Shown piece after piece: positions 35,292-44,708 of a DNA stretch of 64,000 nucleotides. The notes under the pieces were generated by a model. The model saw only the letters and a list, made by a program, of their open reading frames with translations. It was not told the DNA's origin and did no database searches. Within the stretch, counting starts at the first letter, position 1; the number at the start of each line of letters is the position of its first letter. The stretch covers positions 1-64,000 of the forward strand of contig CAZDSH010000001.1 of assembly GCA_964508195.1 (NCBI GenBank), read 5' to 3'. This DNA is from JAAYEV01 sp964508195. GTDB taxonomy: Bacteria > Bacillota > Clostridia > Ch29. The position numbers were made by a program, and so were the translations under genes.

Positions 35292-36398
35292 CTATTTAGC
35301 GCTTAATATAAGCGTGGCCATTTTTTCTCCGTCTACCTTTTCTATATCGTCAGGCACATTTTGCCCTGTAGTTATGTAGGATAGGGGTTTGCCTGCCTTT
35401 ACGGCGATATTGAGCACGATACCCCTTGAAATGTTCTCATCTACTTTGCTGATCAATATTCTGTAATCCTTCAAAAAACTATAGCTGGACATAATATCTA
35501 AAACATTTCTATAATTCGTTGTGGCGCTTATAACTAGGAACACTTGCTGGGTTTCTATCTCCCTTAACATCCTTTGCAGTTGCATAAGTCCCATCTTGTC
35601 CCTGTGGTTGCCCCCCGCCGTATCTATTAGTATAAGGTCCATATCCCTATAATCCTGCATTGTATCTACTATATCCTCAGCCTGGTAAATGACCTTTATA
35701 GGTATATTCATTATCTCGCTATAGGTTCGAAGTTGTTCTACCGCCGCTATGCGATACGTATCGAAGGTTATAATTCCTACCCTTTTTTCCAAAGCCACTG
35801 CATAATGTGCCGCAAGCTTTGCAAGGGTAGTAGTTTTACCGACCCCCGTAGGCCCTACAAGGGTAGCGACGGTGGCCCGTCCTTCGGATAGGGTTATAGG
35901 CCTTACTTCATTAAAGTAAGAGGAAATTTCCCGTTTAAACCTATATCGAAGATAGTCGTAATCATAATTGAAATCCAAGTTTAATTTTGACTTAACGCCG
36001 TCTATTACCATCTTGATTATCTCGGGGTCGGTATCATTATTTCTCATCAACGTATAATAGGGGATGAGAATATCCGGCACCCCTCGGTTCCGGGCCTCAT
36101 CGGGTAATCCGCTTACTATAACGTCCATAGCCGATTTAATGTAATCAACCTTCTGTTCCAAGGCACGGTACCCATTGCTCATTATCTGTGCAGTTATTCT
36201 AGGCTCCGGTTTTGTTTCCCGCTTTGTATCGTCTATGGCGGCTACGATCTCATATAATGGCTTTTTGAACATCCCCGTTAGCCCCTTACCAGGTTTTATT
36301 TTCCTACGATTCAATATAACTGCGTTACTCCCCATTTCCTCCTTGACCCTACCTAGGGCCTCTTCTACCGTCGGCCCCACGTACCTTTTTACCTTCAT
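35292..36398 (-). CDS. flhF: Flagellar placement GTPase FlhF (SRP type)
   Basis: FlhF is an SRP-family GTPase that fixes where flagella are built. The 368-residue protein has an N-terminal basic domain, a helical N domain and a G domain with G1 GPTGVGKTT (182-190), DTYRIAAVEQL (213-223), G3 at 259-263 and G4-like SKVDE. The G3 reads DTAGG rather than the usual DTAGR, which is unexpected because that arginine is well conserved in SRP GTPases. The start overlaps the flhA stop (TAATG), and FlhG follows. Confidence 0.95.
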   Translation of the reverse strand: MKVKRYVGPTVEEALGRVKEEMGSNAVILNRRKIKPGKGLTGMFKKPLYEIVAAIDDTKRETKPEPRITAQIMSNGYRALEQKVDYIKSAMDVIVSGLPDEARNRGVPDILIPYYTLMRNNDTDPEIIKMVIDGVKSKLNLDFNYDYDYLRYRFKREISSYFNEVRPITLSEGRATVATLVGPTGVGKTTTLAKLAAHYAVALEKRVGIITFDTYRIAAVEQLRTYSEIMNIPIKVIYQAEDIVDTMQDYRDMDLILIDTAGGNHRDKMGLMQLQRMLREIETQQVFLVISATTNYRNVLDIMSSYSFLKDYRILISKVDENISRGIVLNIAVKAGKPLSYITTGQNVPDDIEKVDGEKMATLILSAK

Positions 36399-38428
36399 TA
36401 TGCGCTCACCATCCCCATGGATTGAATTTCTATACCGGGCTCTAACTCGTTATAGGATAATACTACTAACCCCGGTGCAAATTGTTCGGTAAGCCTCCTG
36501 AAATACAATCTCACCATCGGCGAGGTCAGCACTATAGGCTGTTCACCTAATTCGTTGAATGCTTCTATATGCTTCGAAAGGCTGTTCATTATTTTATTCG
36601 TTATAGAGGGATCCAAGGTAAGATAGCTACCTTGTTCAGTTTGTTGCACCGAATCCATTATCCTATCCTCCAGGTCCTGGTCTAAGGTCACAACCTTCGC
36701 CCTCTCACCGGAAACAAATTTTTTCGATATAGTCCTTACTAGAGATTGTCTTACATACTCTGTTAACATATCGGGATCCCGGGTTATCGGCGCATAATCC
36801 GCCAACGTCTCGAAGATGGTTACTAAATCCCTTATGGATATGCCCTCCTTTAATAGGTTAGCTAATACTTTTTGTACTTCACCGAAGGACATCTGCTTAG
36901 GAATAAGCTCCTCTACAAGGGTGGGATAATTCTCCTTTAGGTTATCCGCCAATTTCTTTACTTCCTGCCGGCCCAACAGCTCATGGACATGGGCCTTTAT
37001 TATCTCCGTAAGGTGAGTGGATATAACCGTAGGCGGATCCACTACGGTATAGCCTAACAGTTCAGCCTTTTCCCTTTCGTCCTCTTTGATCCATTTAGCC
37101 GGCAACCCGAAGGCGGGCTCAGTAGTCTTCGTCCCATCTATTTCCCCCGTAGCGGTCCCCGGATCCATAGCGAGGAAACCGTCCATTACCAGCTCACCAT
37201 CGGAAACCTCTATACCCTTTATCTTGATCCGATATTGACTTGGGCTGAGCTGTATATTGTCCCTTAGACGTATTATTGGAACTACCATACCAAGTTCTAA
37301 GGCTATTTGCCTTCTTATCATAACAACCCTGTCTAGGAGGTCGCCCCCTTGGTTGACATCGGCGAGGGGTATTATCCCATAGCCGAACTCTACTTCTATG
37401 GGGTCCACATGTAACAGGCCCATAACATTTTCCGGTTTTCTCATCTCCTCTATATACGTCGGTTCCGGTTCTTTTTCCCCTTCGGCCTCCCTTATCCTTG
37501 CGGCCCTCCTTATTGCATTACCCGATAGGGCCAGTATTGATGCCAGGGTATACAAAGGTATCTGGGGTAGTGCCGGAACAAGGCCCAGGGCCGCTAGTAG
37601 GCCCGCGGATAGAAACATAACCCGGGGATGGGCAAAAAGCTGATGCGTAACCTCGCTCCCTAAATTCCCCTCTGAAGCAGTTTTAGTTACTATTATTCCC
37701 GCGGAGGTGGATATCAAAAGTGCCGGAATCTGGCTTACTAGTCCGTCTCCTACTGTAAGTAGCGTATAGGCCGACAGCGCACTTTGAAAATCCATTCCCC
37801 TTTGTACTATACCGATTACGAGGCCGCCGCTGATATTTATAAGGGTAATTATTATGCCGGCGATGGCATCGCCCTTTACGAATTTGCTAGCACCGTCCAT
37901 GGCACCATAAAAGTCCGCCGCCTTTTCGATATTACGCCTTCTTTCCCTGGCCACGGATTCGTTTATAAGTCCGGCGTTTAAATCCGCATCTATAGCCATC
38001 TGTTTGCCGGGCATCGCATCTAATGTAAACCTGGCGGCAACTTCGGCAACCCTTTCGGCGCCCTTCGTTATTACAATAAACTGAATTATTATGATGATCA
38101 GAAATATAATAAATCCTACGACGGCGTTGCCGCTTACAACAAAATCACCGAAGGCCCTTATAACGTGCCCTGCATCCCCGTCCCTCAGTATAAGCCTTGT
38201 TGAGGATATGTTAAGGGATAACCTCAGCAATGTGGTAATAAGTAAAAGGGACGGAAATATGGAAAACTGTAACGGTTCACTGATATACATGGATATAAGC
38301 AATATAATAAGGGAAAGGGAAATATTCATCGTAAGAAGGAAATCAAGCATACCTGAAGGCAGCGGGATTATTATTATTATTACTATAGATACAACTACGA
38401 TAGCTATAAACATGTCTCCAAATTTCAT
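36398..38428 (-). CDS. flhA: Flagellar export gate protein FlhA
   Basis: FlhA forms the nonameric ring of the flagellar type III export gate and couples proton flow to secretion. The 676-residue protein has about eight membrane helices in the first 320 residues, the conserved FHIPEP-family stretch KFVKGDAIAGIIITLINISG, and a large cytoplasmic domain that docks chaperones. I start at the ATG seven bases after GGGGTG; an earlier ATG overlaps that site. It lies between flhB and flhF. Confidence 0.96.
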   Translation of the reverse strand: MKFGDMFIAIVVVSIVIIIIIPLPSGMLDFLLTMNISLSLIILLISMYISEPLQFSIFPSLLLITTLLRLSLNISSTRLILRDGDAGHVIRAFGDFVVSGNAVVGFIIFLIIIIIQFIVITKGAERVAEVAARFTLDAMPGKQMAIDADLNAGLINESVARERRRNIEKAADFYGAMDGASKFVKGDAIAGIIITLINISGGLVIGIVQRGMDFQSALSAYTLLTVGDGLVSQIPALLISTSAGIIVTKTASEGNLGSEVTHQLFAHPRVMFLSAGLLAALGLVPALPQIPLYTLASILALSGNAIRRAARIREAEGEKEPEPTYIEEMRKPENVMGLLHVDPIEVEFGYGIIPLADVNQGGDLLDRVVMIRRQIALELGMVVPIIRLRDNIQLSPSQYRIKIKGIEVSDGELVMDGFLAMDPGTATGEIDGTKTTEPAFGLPAKWIKEDEREKAELLGYTVVDPPTVISTHLTEIIKAHVHELLGRQEVKKLADNLKENYPTLVEELIPKQMSFGEVQKVLANLLKEGISIRDLVTIFETLADYAPITRDPDMLTEYVRQSLVRTISKKFVSGERAKVVTLDQDLEDRIMDSVQQTEQGSYLTLDPSITNKIMNSLSKHIEAFNELGEQPIVLTSPMVRLYFRRLTEQFAPGLVVLSYNELEPGIEIQSMGMVSA

Positions 38429-38448
38429 ATACATACACCCCATAGATC

Positions 38449-39531
38449 TTAAGTGTTTTTGTTCACGCTATAAACGAAGGCCAGCACCTCGGCTACTGCC
38501 TGATAAAGGGCAGGGGGTATCATATCGCCTATTTCGGTAGTATCATATAAACCCCTTGCCAGCTCCGGATTTTCTACCGTATATACGTCATTTTCCTTAG
38601 CTAATTCTTTGATCCTAAGGGCGATTAAGTTTTTGCCCTTTGCTAATACGTAGGGTGCTTTCGCTTTATCCGGATCATATTTTAAGGCCACTGCGAAATG
38701 TGTAGGGTTCGTAATCACGACATCGGCCTTCGGTATATCGGCCATCATCCTTCGCATGGATATTTGCCTTTGTTTTTCCTTTATTTTAGCTTTAACCTGC
38801 GGATTACCCTCCATCTGTTTATATTCTTCTTTGATCTCGTGCTTTGTCATCATTATACTTTTTTCGTATTCGTACCTTTGGTAGTAATAATCCATTATCG
38901 CCAACACCAAAAGTATAGCCCCGGCATAGATACCCGCCTGTATCATCGTAAAACCTATAGTTTTTGATAGCTCGATAACTTCCATGTCCAGCATCATCGG
39001 CAGGCCTTCGTACCTATTGATCAAGAATTTATACATAAGGCACCCGATAATGGATACCTTCAACAGGGATTTTACAAGCTGCGCTAAGGAACGGCGGGAA
39101 AATATTCTTTTAAGCCCCTCTACGGGGTTTAATCTGCCTAGCTTTGGTTCCAAAGTCTTTGTGGTAAACACGAACCCCACCTGTAAATAGCTCGTTAAAA
39201 GCCCGATAAACAAAGCACTCCCTGCGATAGGAGCCAGGGATTTTAGGTACTCCGCAGCACTTATGGATATAAGGTTTTTTATGCCCTCTACGGAGAACAT
39301 CCCGTCCTCAACACCCATTGAAAGGATTCGTGCCGTATGATTTTTTAAATTTCCCAGGATAAAAGTTGCACAGATATAGAGCATAGAAAAACATCCTATC
39401 AAGACTAAGGCTGAATTGAGCTCCTTACTCTGGGGGATGTTACCCCTTTCCCGGGCATCCCTTCTTTTTTTTGGGGTGGCTTTTTCCGTTTTTTCTTCGG
39501 CGAAGAGCTGTAGGTCTATAAAATAATCCAT
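38449..39531 (-). CDS. flhB: Flagellar export switch protein FlhB
   Basis: FlhB switches export from rod/hook to filament substrates by self-cleavage. The 360-residue protein has four membrane helices and the autocleavage motif NPTH at residues 275-278, in VVITNPTHFAVALKYD. The C-terminal domain after the cut is complete. A second, stand-alone copy of this C-terminal domain is encoded at 62721-62993. It follows fliR in the export gene cluster. Confidence 0.96.
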   Translation of the reverse strand: MDYFIDLQLFAEEKTEKATPKKRRDARERGNIPQSKELNSALVLIGCFSMLYICATFILGNLKNHTARILSMGVEDGMFSVEGIKNLISISAAEYLKSLAPIAGSALFIGLLTSYLQVGFVFTTKTLEPKLGRLNPVEGLKRIFSRRSLAQLVKSLLKVSIIGCLMYKFLINRYEGLPMMLDMEVIELSKTIGFTMIQAGIYAGAILLVLAIMDYYYQRYEYEKSIMMTKHEIKEEYKQMEGNPQVKAKIKEKQRQISMRRMMADIPKADVVITNPTHFAVALKYDPDKAKAPYVLAKGKNLIALRIKELAKENDVYTVENPELARGLYDTTEIGDMIPPALYQAVAEVLAFVYSVNKNT

Positions 39532-39554
39532 CGGACTATACCTCTCCCCCCATA

Positions 39555-40331
39555 CTAAAGCCGTAACAATATTTTGTATATACTATCTGCGGTATTATGA
39601 AATATAACGTCCATGATAATAGTGAAAACCGGAAGCATAATCATCATTGTAAATAATCCTATTATAATCTTAAGGGGCATTCCCACCATAAACACGTTCA
39701 TCTGGGGCATTGTCCTTGCCAGTATGCCTAGGGCCACTTCAGTAAGGAATATCGCAGCCACTACCGGGGCGCTTATTTTGAAACCTATTATAAAAGTATC
39801 CCTAAGCATAGTAACAAACTCCGCTACCGTTTCTTCGGAAATATGCATATTCCCTATAGGTACTACATCGAAACTTTGTGCCAGGGCTTTAATGAGCATT
39901 AGATGACCGTCCATGGATATAAACGCAACGAGGGTAAATATATATAAAAAATTGCCCATTATCGGAACTTGTGTACTCGTCTGCGGGTCCAGTACGTTTA
40001 CGATGCCAAACCCCGTTTTCATGTCTATTATTTGACCTGCGAAATATAGGGAAGAAAATATTACATGAGTCACAAAACCTATTATAAGTCCCACTATTAT
40101 CTCCTTTATAATAAACAACGTAAGGATTGACAGATCACCCATCGGGTCATGATTAAGCTCCATGGTGGGTAACAGTACAATACTTAACATGAAGGCCAGC
40201 CCTACTTTAAAAGTTGCCGGTATATTTCTTCGACCGAATATCGGTGTTATGACAAATATTGCTGAACATCGTGCAAGGATAAGTAAAAAGACTTCGAACT
40301 TTACAACGAGTAGAGCAAAAGTGTTTAGCAT
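39555..40331 (-). CDS. fliR: Flagellar export protein FliR
   Basis: FliR is part of the FliPQR helical export pore. The 258-residue protein has about six hydrophobic segments and the family segments FFEVFLLILARCSAIF-like N-terminus (here KFEVFLLILARCSAIF) and APVVAAIFLTEVALGILART. A GGAGTG site sits just before the ATG. The order fliP-fliQ-fliR-flhB-flhA is the standard export cluster. Confidence 0.95.
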   Translation of the reverse strand: MLNTFALLVVKFEVFLLILARCSAIFVITPIFGRRNIPATFKVGLAFMLSIVLLPTMELNHDPMGDLSILTLFIIKEIIVGLIIGFVTHVIFSSLYFAGQIIDMKTGFGIVNVLDPQTSTQVPIMGNFLYIFTLVAFISMDGHLMLIKALAQSFDVVPIGNMHISEETVAEFVTMLRDTFIIGFKISAPVVAAIFLTEVALGILARTMPQMNVFMVGMPLKIIIGLFTMMIMLPVFTIIMDVIFHNTADSIYKILLRL

Positions 40332-40340
40332 GGCACTCCT

Positions 40341-40610
40341 TTAAAATACGAACGAATTTATACTGCTGAACAGCCGTGTAGTAAAATCTAAAATAACCCC
40401 TAACATCCATGGACCAAATACGACTATAGAGAACAATACTGCAAGTATCTTAGGTATAAAAGTCAGGGTCGGCTCCTGTATCTGGGTGGTAGCCTGAAAT
40501 ATACTAACCACAAGCCCGACTAACAGTGCTAAACCCAATATAGGCGCTGCAATCAATATTATTGTGTACAATGCCTCCTGAGCAATGTCAAGTACTAGCC
40601 CTTCCGCCAC
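40341..40610 (-). CDS. fliQ: Flagellar export protein FliQ
   Basis: FliQ is a small pore subunit of the flagellar export apparatus. The 89-residue protein has two membrane helices, with the signature LVVSIFQATTQIQEPTLTFIPKI split between them. It begins with GTG shortly after AGGGGG. It lies 10 bases after fliP and 9 before fliR. Confidence 0.95.
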   Translation of the reverse strand: MAEGLVLDIAQEALYTIILIAAPILGLALLVGLVVSIFQATTQIQEPTLTFIPKILAVLFSIVVFGPWMLGVILDFTTRLFSSINSFVF

Positions 40611-40620
40611 GGTCCCCCTC

Positions 40621-41385
40621 CTATCTGAACCCTGTAACCAGGGACTGTACGATTAAATTCCATCCGTCTACCATTATAAAAAGTAATATTTTAAAGGGTA
40701 GCGATACCATAATAGGGGGTAACATCATCATCCCCATGGACATAAGAGTGCTTGCTACGACCATGTCTATCACTAAAAAGGGTACGAATAACATAAAACC
40801 CATCTGGAAAGCGGTCTTTAACTCACTAATGACGAAGGCCGGTATAAGAACGCTGTTTTGTACTTCACCTAGGTCGTCTATACTCCCCCGGGCGTCGGAG
40901 AGGTTCAAAAAAAGTGCCAGATCCTTTTGTCGCGTCTGCCTTAGCATAAAATTCCTAAGGGGTTGTGCAGCCCTTTCGACGGCCTCCTCGAAGCCTATTT
41001 CTTCCTCCATATAAGGCGCAAAGGCATTTTCGTTTATGTCCGCAATAACCGGAGACATTACAAACAATGTAAGGAATAAAGCGAGGCCTATAAGCACCTG
41101 ATTAGGCGGCGTTTGTTGCGTCGCCAATGCATTCCGGATAAAGGATAACACTATAATTATCCTTGTAAAGCCGGTAGTCATAATGAGTATCGCCGGCGCA
41201 AGGCTCAAAACCGTAAGCAGAAACAATATTTGCAGGCTCAGTGCCACATCCTCCGGCGTTTCCGCCGGTTGCATATCCAATCCGATCTTTGGTATAGGCA
41301 TCTCCGGCGCGGCTAGGGCAATGCTATGTAACATTCCAAGGGCTATTAACGTGCATACCAATACTATAGATATTCTTTTAATCAT
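40621..41385 (-). CDS. fliP: Flagellar export protein FliP
   Basis: FliP forms the pentameric core of the export pore. The 254-residue protein has a signal peptide (about 1-25, ending ALA), four membrane helices, and the motifs MTTGFTRIIIVLSFIRNALA and SPVIADINENAFAPYMEE. I start at the ATG with GGTGAT upstream, which gives the expected signal peptide. It overlaps the fliO stop by 8 bases, suggesting translational coupling. Confidence 0.95.
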   Translation of the reverse strand: MIKRISIVLVCTLIALGMLHSIALAAPEMPIPKIGLDMQPAETPEDVALSLQILFLLTVLSLAPAILIMTTGFTRIIIVLSFIRNALATQQTPPNQVLIGLALFLTLFVMSPVIADINENAFAPYMEEEIGFEEAVERAAQPLRNFMLRQTRQKDLALFLNLSDARGSIDDLGEVQNSVLIPAFVISELKTAFQMGFMLFVPFLVIDMVVASTLMSMGMMMLPPIMVSLPFKILLFIMVDGWNLIVQSLVTGFR

Positions 41386-41767
41386 CTGTCCCATCACCGC
41401 CGTGTCTTGGTCTACGAAACAGCCCGAATAATCCCGATCCCTTAGATTTATGTACCCCGTAATCCCTTAGATAATCCTTAAGGGTGTCCTCTGTTCCAAG
41501 ATCCTCTTTAAACCCGTCTAATTCCTTTATAAGCTCTATATTATTATTAGAACAGGATAACAACAAGTACGCATCTTCAACCTTTATAATTATAAGGCTT
41601 TTATCGCCACCTATATGGAGGCTATCTATTACACGCATGTACCTCCCGGCATTAACCGCAACCCTTTTGCCCAGGACCCTCGTAGTGTAGTAGGCCAGAA
41701 GCACTATTATTCCGAATACTATTACAAAGTACAGCACCTTCAAAAGTATTGAGACTAAACCGCTCAT
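41378..41767 (-). CDS. fliO: Flagellar biosynthesis protein FliO
   Basis: FliO helps assemble the FliP ring. The 129-residue protein has one membrane helix at about residues 7-28 followed by the family stretch TTRVLGKRV, YMRVIDSLHIGGDKSLIIIKV and a polar tail. FliO is poorly conserved, and the call rests partly on its position between cheY and fliP. Length matches clostridial FliO. Confidence 0.88.
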   Translation of the reverse strand: MSGLVSILLKVLYFVIVFGIIVLLAYYTTRVLGKRVAVNAGRYMRVIDSLHIGGDKSLIIIKVEDAYLLLSCSNNNIELIKELDGFKEDLGTEDTLKDYLRDYGVHKSKGSGLFGLFRRPRHGGDGTDD

Positions 41768-41782
41768 TTGCGCACCGCCCTG

Positions 41783-42142
41783 TTATATTACCTTATTAAC
41801 CGCCTCCAACACCCTCTCAGGTTGGAAGGGTTTTACTATAAAATCTTTAGCCCCCGCTTGTATAGCCTCTATTACCATGGCCTGTTGTCCCATAGCCGAA
41901 CATATTACTATAGTTGCATCGGCATCCTCGGCTACTATCTTCTTAACGGCTTCTATTCCATCCATCTCCGGCATAATGATGTCCATTATAACGAGATCCG
42001 GTTCTAATTCTGCATACTTTTCCACGGCCTTTACCCCATTTTCCGCCTCGCCTACTATTTCAAATCCGTTTTTGCCTAATATATCCTTTATCATCATCCT
42101 CATAAAAGCGGCATCATCGACTATCAATACTCGTTTAGCCAT
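41783..42142 (-). CDS. cheY: Chemotaxis response regulator CheY
   Basis: CheY-P binds the motor switch and changes rotation. The 119-residue protein is a lone receiver domain: acidic pocket D9-D10, phospho-acceptor D54 in VIMDIIMPEMDG, S82 and K104 in FIVKPF. It lies between fliY and fliO, the clostridial arrangement, and FliY and CheC in the same operon provide its phosphatases. Confidence 0.95.
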   Translation of the reverse strand: MAKRVLIVDDAAFMRMMIKDILGKNGFEIVGEAENGVKAVEKYAELEPDLVIMDIIMPEMDGIEAVKKIVAEDADATIVICSAMGQQAMVIEAIQAGAKDFIVKPFQPERVLEAVNKVI

Positions 42143-42158
42143 ACAATACTCCCCCCCT

Positions 42159-43271
42159 TTAACGGTTACTTGAAATACTATCTATTCTTTTTGCCGGATG
42201 GACTATATCTGTGATCCTAACACCAAAATTTTCGTCTATTACGACTACTTCCCCCTTTGCAATAAATTTCCCGTTTACGAGAAGCTCCACTGGTTCCCCT
42301 GCCAGTTTATCGAGTTCGACTATAGTGTCTACGCCGAACTCCAGTATCTCCCTTATCTGTTTTTTTGTCCTTCCTAGCTCCACAGTCACGTTTAAGGGTA
42401 CATCTAATATCAAATCAATATTTTCCTTTTCAGTATGTACGGGCGTATCATCAAAATTTTTAAGGCTTACGGGTTGTATTTTAACCGGTTGCTTATTGAT
42501 GGCCTCTTTCACCGGTTCGGGCTCCTGTTCTGCTATTTCTTCCCGGATGTTCCCGAGGACGCTCTCAATCTCCTGTAGGTCCTCGTCTATAGAATATTCC
42601 TCCTCCTCGGCACCTTTGTTCATAAGGCTTCTTACCATTGATTTAGAGAACTGTATCGGAAGCAGTTGCATTATTTCGCTATCGATCAACTCCCCTACTA
42701 CCATTTTAAAGGATACTCGCACGAATTGTTTGTTCTGTCTAAAGAATTCAATATCCTTATAATCCTCGCCCAAATCCACTACAATGGATTCCGGAGGGGA
42801 TATGCTAATCGGTTTATCCAGCATAGTGGACAGGGATGTAGAGGCGGAACCGATCATCTGGTTCATAGCTTCACTTACCGCGCTTACTGTTAGCTCGTTC
42901 ATGTCCTCCGCCGGGTTAGTACCGTCACCTCCCATCATCAGGTCGGCGATTATACTTGCATCGCTTTCCTTTAACAATAAAAGGTTCGTACCCTCAATGC
43001 CATCGGTGTACCAAATATTTACGGCTAAAAAGGGTATAGGATAATCCGAAGCGATTTGATCGATGTCCACTATTTCCACCGTTGGTGTCGTAATCGTTAC
43101 TTTATTCCCTAAAAGTGCGAACAAAGTAGTAGCCGAAGTACCCATACTGATGTTTCCTATTTCGCCTAGGGCGTCCTTCTCCTCCGGTGTTAAAACTTCG
43201 GATTCCTGCCCTTCATCTGCGGTTTTCCCTAACAAATTATCAATTTCCTCCCTGGAGAGCATCTCATCCAT
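42159..43271 (-). CDS. fliY: Flagellar switch protein / CheY-P phosphatase FliY
   Basis: FliY combines the FliN role in the switch ring with CheY-P phosphatase activity. The 370-residue protein has the CheY-P-binding N-terminus (MLSREEIDNLLG), two CheC motifs (LGEIGNISMGTSATTL and VSEAMNQMIGSASTSLS), an acidic linker, and a C-terminal SpoA domain at about 285-365 (LDVPLNVTVELGRTKKQIRE). The ATG follows GGGGAG by nine bases and sits one base after the fliM stop. No separate fliN is present. Confidence 0.95.
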   Translation of the reverse strand: MDEMLSREEIDNLLGKTADEGQESEVLTPEEKDALGEIGNISMGTSATTLFALLGNKVTITTPTVEIVDIDQIASDYPIPFLAVNIWYTDGIEGTNLLLLKESDASIIADLMMGGDGTNPAEDMNELTVSAVSEAMNQMIGSASTSLSTMLDKPISISPPESIVVDLGEDYKDIEFFRQNKQFVRVSFKMVVGELIDSEIMQLLPIQFSKSMVRSLMNKGAEEEEYSIDEDLQEIESVLGNIREEIAEQEPEPVKEAINKQPVKIQPVSLKNFDDTPVHTEKENIDLILDVPLNVTVELGRTKKQIREILEFGVDTIVELDKLAGEPVELLVNGKFIAKGEVVVIDENFGVRITDIVHPAKRIDSISSNR

Positions 43272-43272
43272 T

Positions 43273-44259
43273 TTATACATCTCCCCTCCTCATAATGTCT
43301 ACAATCTTAACTGCAACTTTGTTTTTTTTCAAGCCCGGTTTAACACCGAATACCAGCTTATTGTCCACGTACATGTCCAGGGGCTGTTCGCAAGTTTTAC
43401 CTAAACGCAATACGTCCCCTCGCTGTAGTTGACTAAACTCGCCTATGGTTAAAGAGCACTCCCCAAGGACAACCCTTAGGAGAACACTGGCCCTTTCTAT
43501 TCGTTTTTCTAAGAGATCCGCATCCCCCTCACCCTGTTTATCGCTAGAGGCCGTGAACCAGAACCTAGTGGATATCTTGTCCACTATAGGCTCTACCGTA
43601 AGATGGGGAACGGCGATATTGACCATCCCTTCGGTATCGCCTATTTTAACCCGCATAGTTATAAGGGCTATTATCTCGTTAGGCGACATGATCTGCACGA
43701 ATTGGGAGTTTGTTTCGAGTTTCGTAATCCTAGGCGACAGCTCAATTACGTTTTCCCAGGGTTCTTCTAACAAAGCCACTATTTTATCTAAAAGGTTTCG
43801 CATTATGCTCTCTTCGATCTCCGTTAAATTACGTGCTTTCACCTCGCCGACGCCATAGCCCCCTAAAACCCTGTCTATTATGAAATAAGTAAGGGTGGGA
43901 TTTATTTCAAATATTATATTTCCCGATAGGGGTTTAACGTCGCATAGAGCCAATAAAGTTGGATTGGATAAAGAATTAGTAAATTCGTAATAAGTAAGCT
44001 GTTCCACGGTCATAAGCTCTACCGTTACATAACTCCTTAGATACCCCGATAGGAACGTCGATACTAACCTTGCATAATTCTCGTGGATCATCTCGAGAGT
44101 CCTTAGCTGATCCTTTGCAAACTTATCCGGCCGCCTAAAATCATAGACCCTTATTTTTTTTTCTGTCTTTTCCTGCACTACTTCCTCCGCATCCAGCTCC
44201 CCTGTGCTCAGGGCCTTTAAAAGGTTATCAATTTCTGATTGGGTAAGAACGTCAGCCAT
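43273..44259 (-). CDS. fliM: Flagellar motor switch protein FliM
   Basis: FliM forms the middle of the C-ring and receives CheY-P. The 328-residue protein has the N-terminal binding motif LTQSEIDNLLKAL, the middle CheC-like domain, and a C-terminal SpoA domain (VLRLGKTCEQPLDMYVDNKL). Length and order (fliL-fliM-fliY) are standard for Firmicutes. Confidence 0.96.
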   Translation of the reverse strand: MADVLTQSEIDNLLKALSTGELDAEEVVQEKTEKKIRVYDFRRPDKFAKDQLRTLEMIHENYARLVSTFLSGYLRSYVTVELMTVEQLTYYEFTNSLSNPTLLALCDVKPLSGNIIFEINPTLTYFIIDRVLGGYGVGEVKARNLTEIEESIMRNLLDKIVALLEEPWENVIELSPRITKLETNSQFVQIMSPNEIIALITMRVKIGDTEGMVNIAVPHLTVEPIVDKISTRFWFTASSDKQGEGDADLLEKRIERASVLLRVVLGECSLTIGEFSQLQRGDVLRLGKTCEQPLDMYVDNKLVFGVKPGLKKNKVAVKIVDIMRRGDV

Positions 44260-44273
44260 TACTTCCCCCCCCT

Positions 44274-44708
44274 CTAATGTACAACTATATCGTCTATATA
44301 TATATTAATAATACTGGTATCGCCGTACAGGGACCTATAACAGTTTAGTATCTCCCTCTCTAGTGCCTTCTTTCCCGCGGTGCCCTCTGTATCCTCTACG
44401 GTTTTGTCCCTGAGTATGTCCAGTACCTTGCTTCGTGCTTCGGGCTTTCTTTGTTCCATTTTGTATAATAGTTCCTTATCCTCCCGTACCTCCGCTTGGA
44501 AGTCCAGGGATATAATGCTCCTCGTTCCCTTAAGATTCGTCTGGTACTTATTTCCCTCGGGCACTATTATAGTCTTAAATTCGCCGGCGGTTTCAGCATT
44601 CACCCCGATCGGGGTTCCGTTACCTACTATCATAAGAACAGCTACGGCTACTAGTACCCCCGTTAATACAATTGATAATACTATAACAAAAAGAGTTTTC
44701 CCCTTCAT
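44274..44708 (-). CDS. fliL: Flagellar basal body-associated protein FliL
   Basis: FliL surrounds the stators and supports motor output. The 144-residue protein has one N-terminal membrane helix (about 5-28) and a periplasm-side domain with YQTNLKGTRSIISLDFQAEV and the C-terminal INIYIDDIVV. Its ATG overlaps the motB stop by four bases. Sequence similarity in FliL is modest; the call leans on topology and position. Confidence 0.92.
   Translation of the reverse strand: MKGKTLFVIVLSIVLTGVLVAVAVLMIVGNGTPIGVNAETAGEFKTIIVPEGNKYQTNLKGTRSIISLDFQAEVREDKELLYKMEQRKPEARSKVLDILRDKTVEDTEGTAGKKALEREILNCYRSLYGDTSIINIYIDDIVVH

Noticed and set aside
41378..41385. Possible frameshift between fliO and fliP
   Set aside because: Both products are complete at both ends; the 8-base overlap is ordinary coupling.
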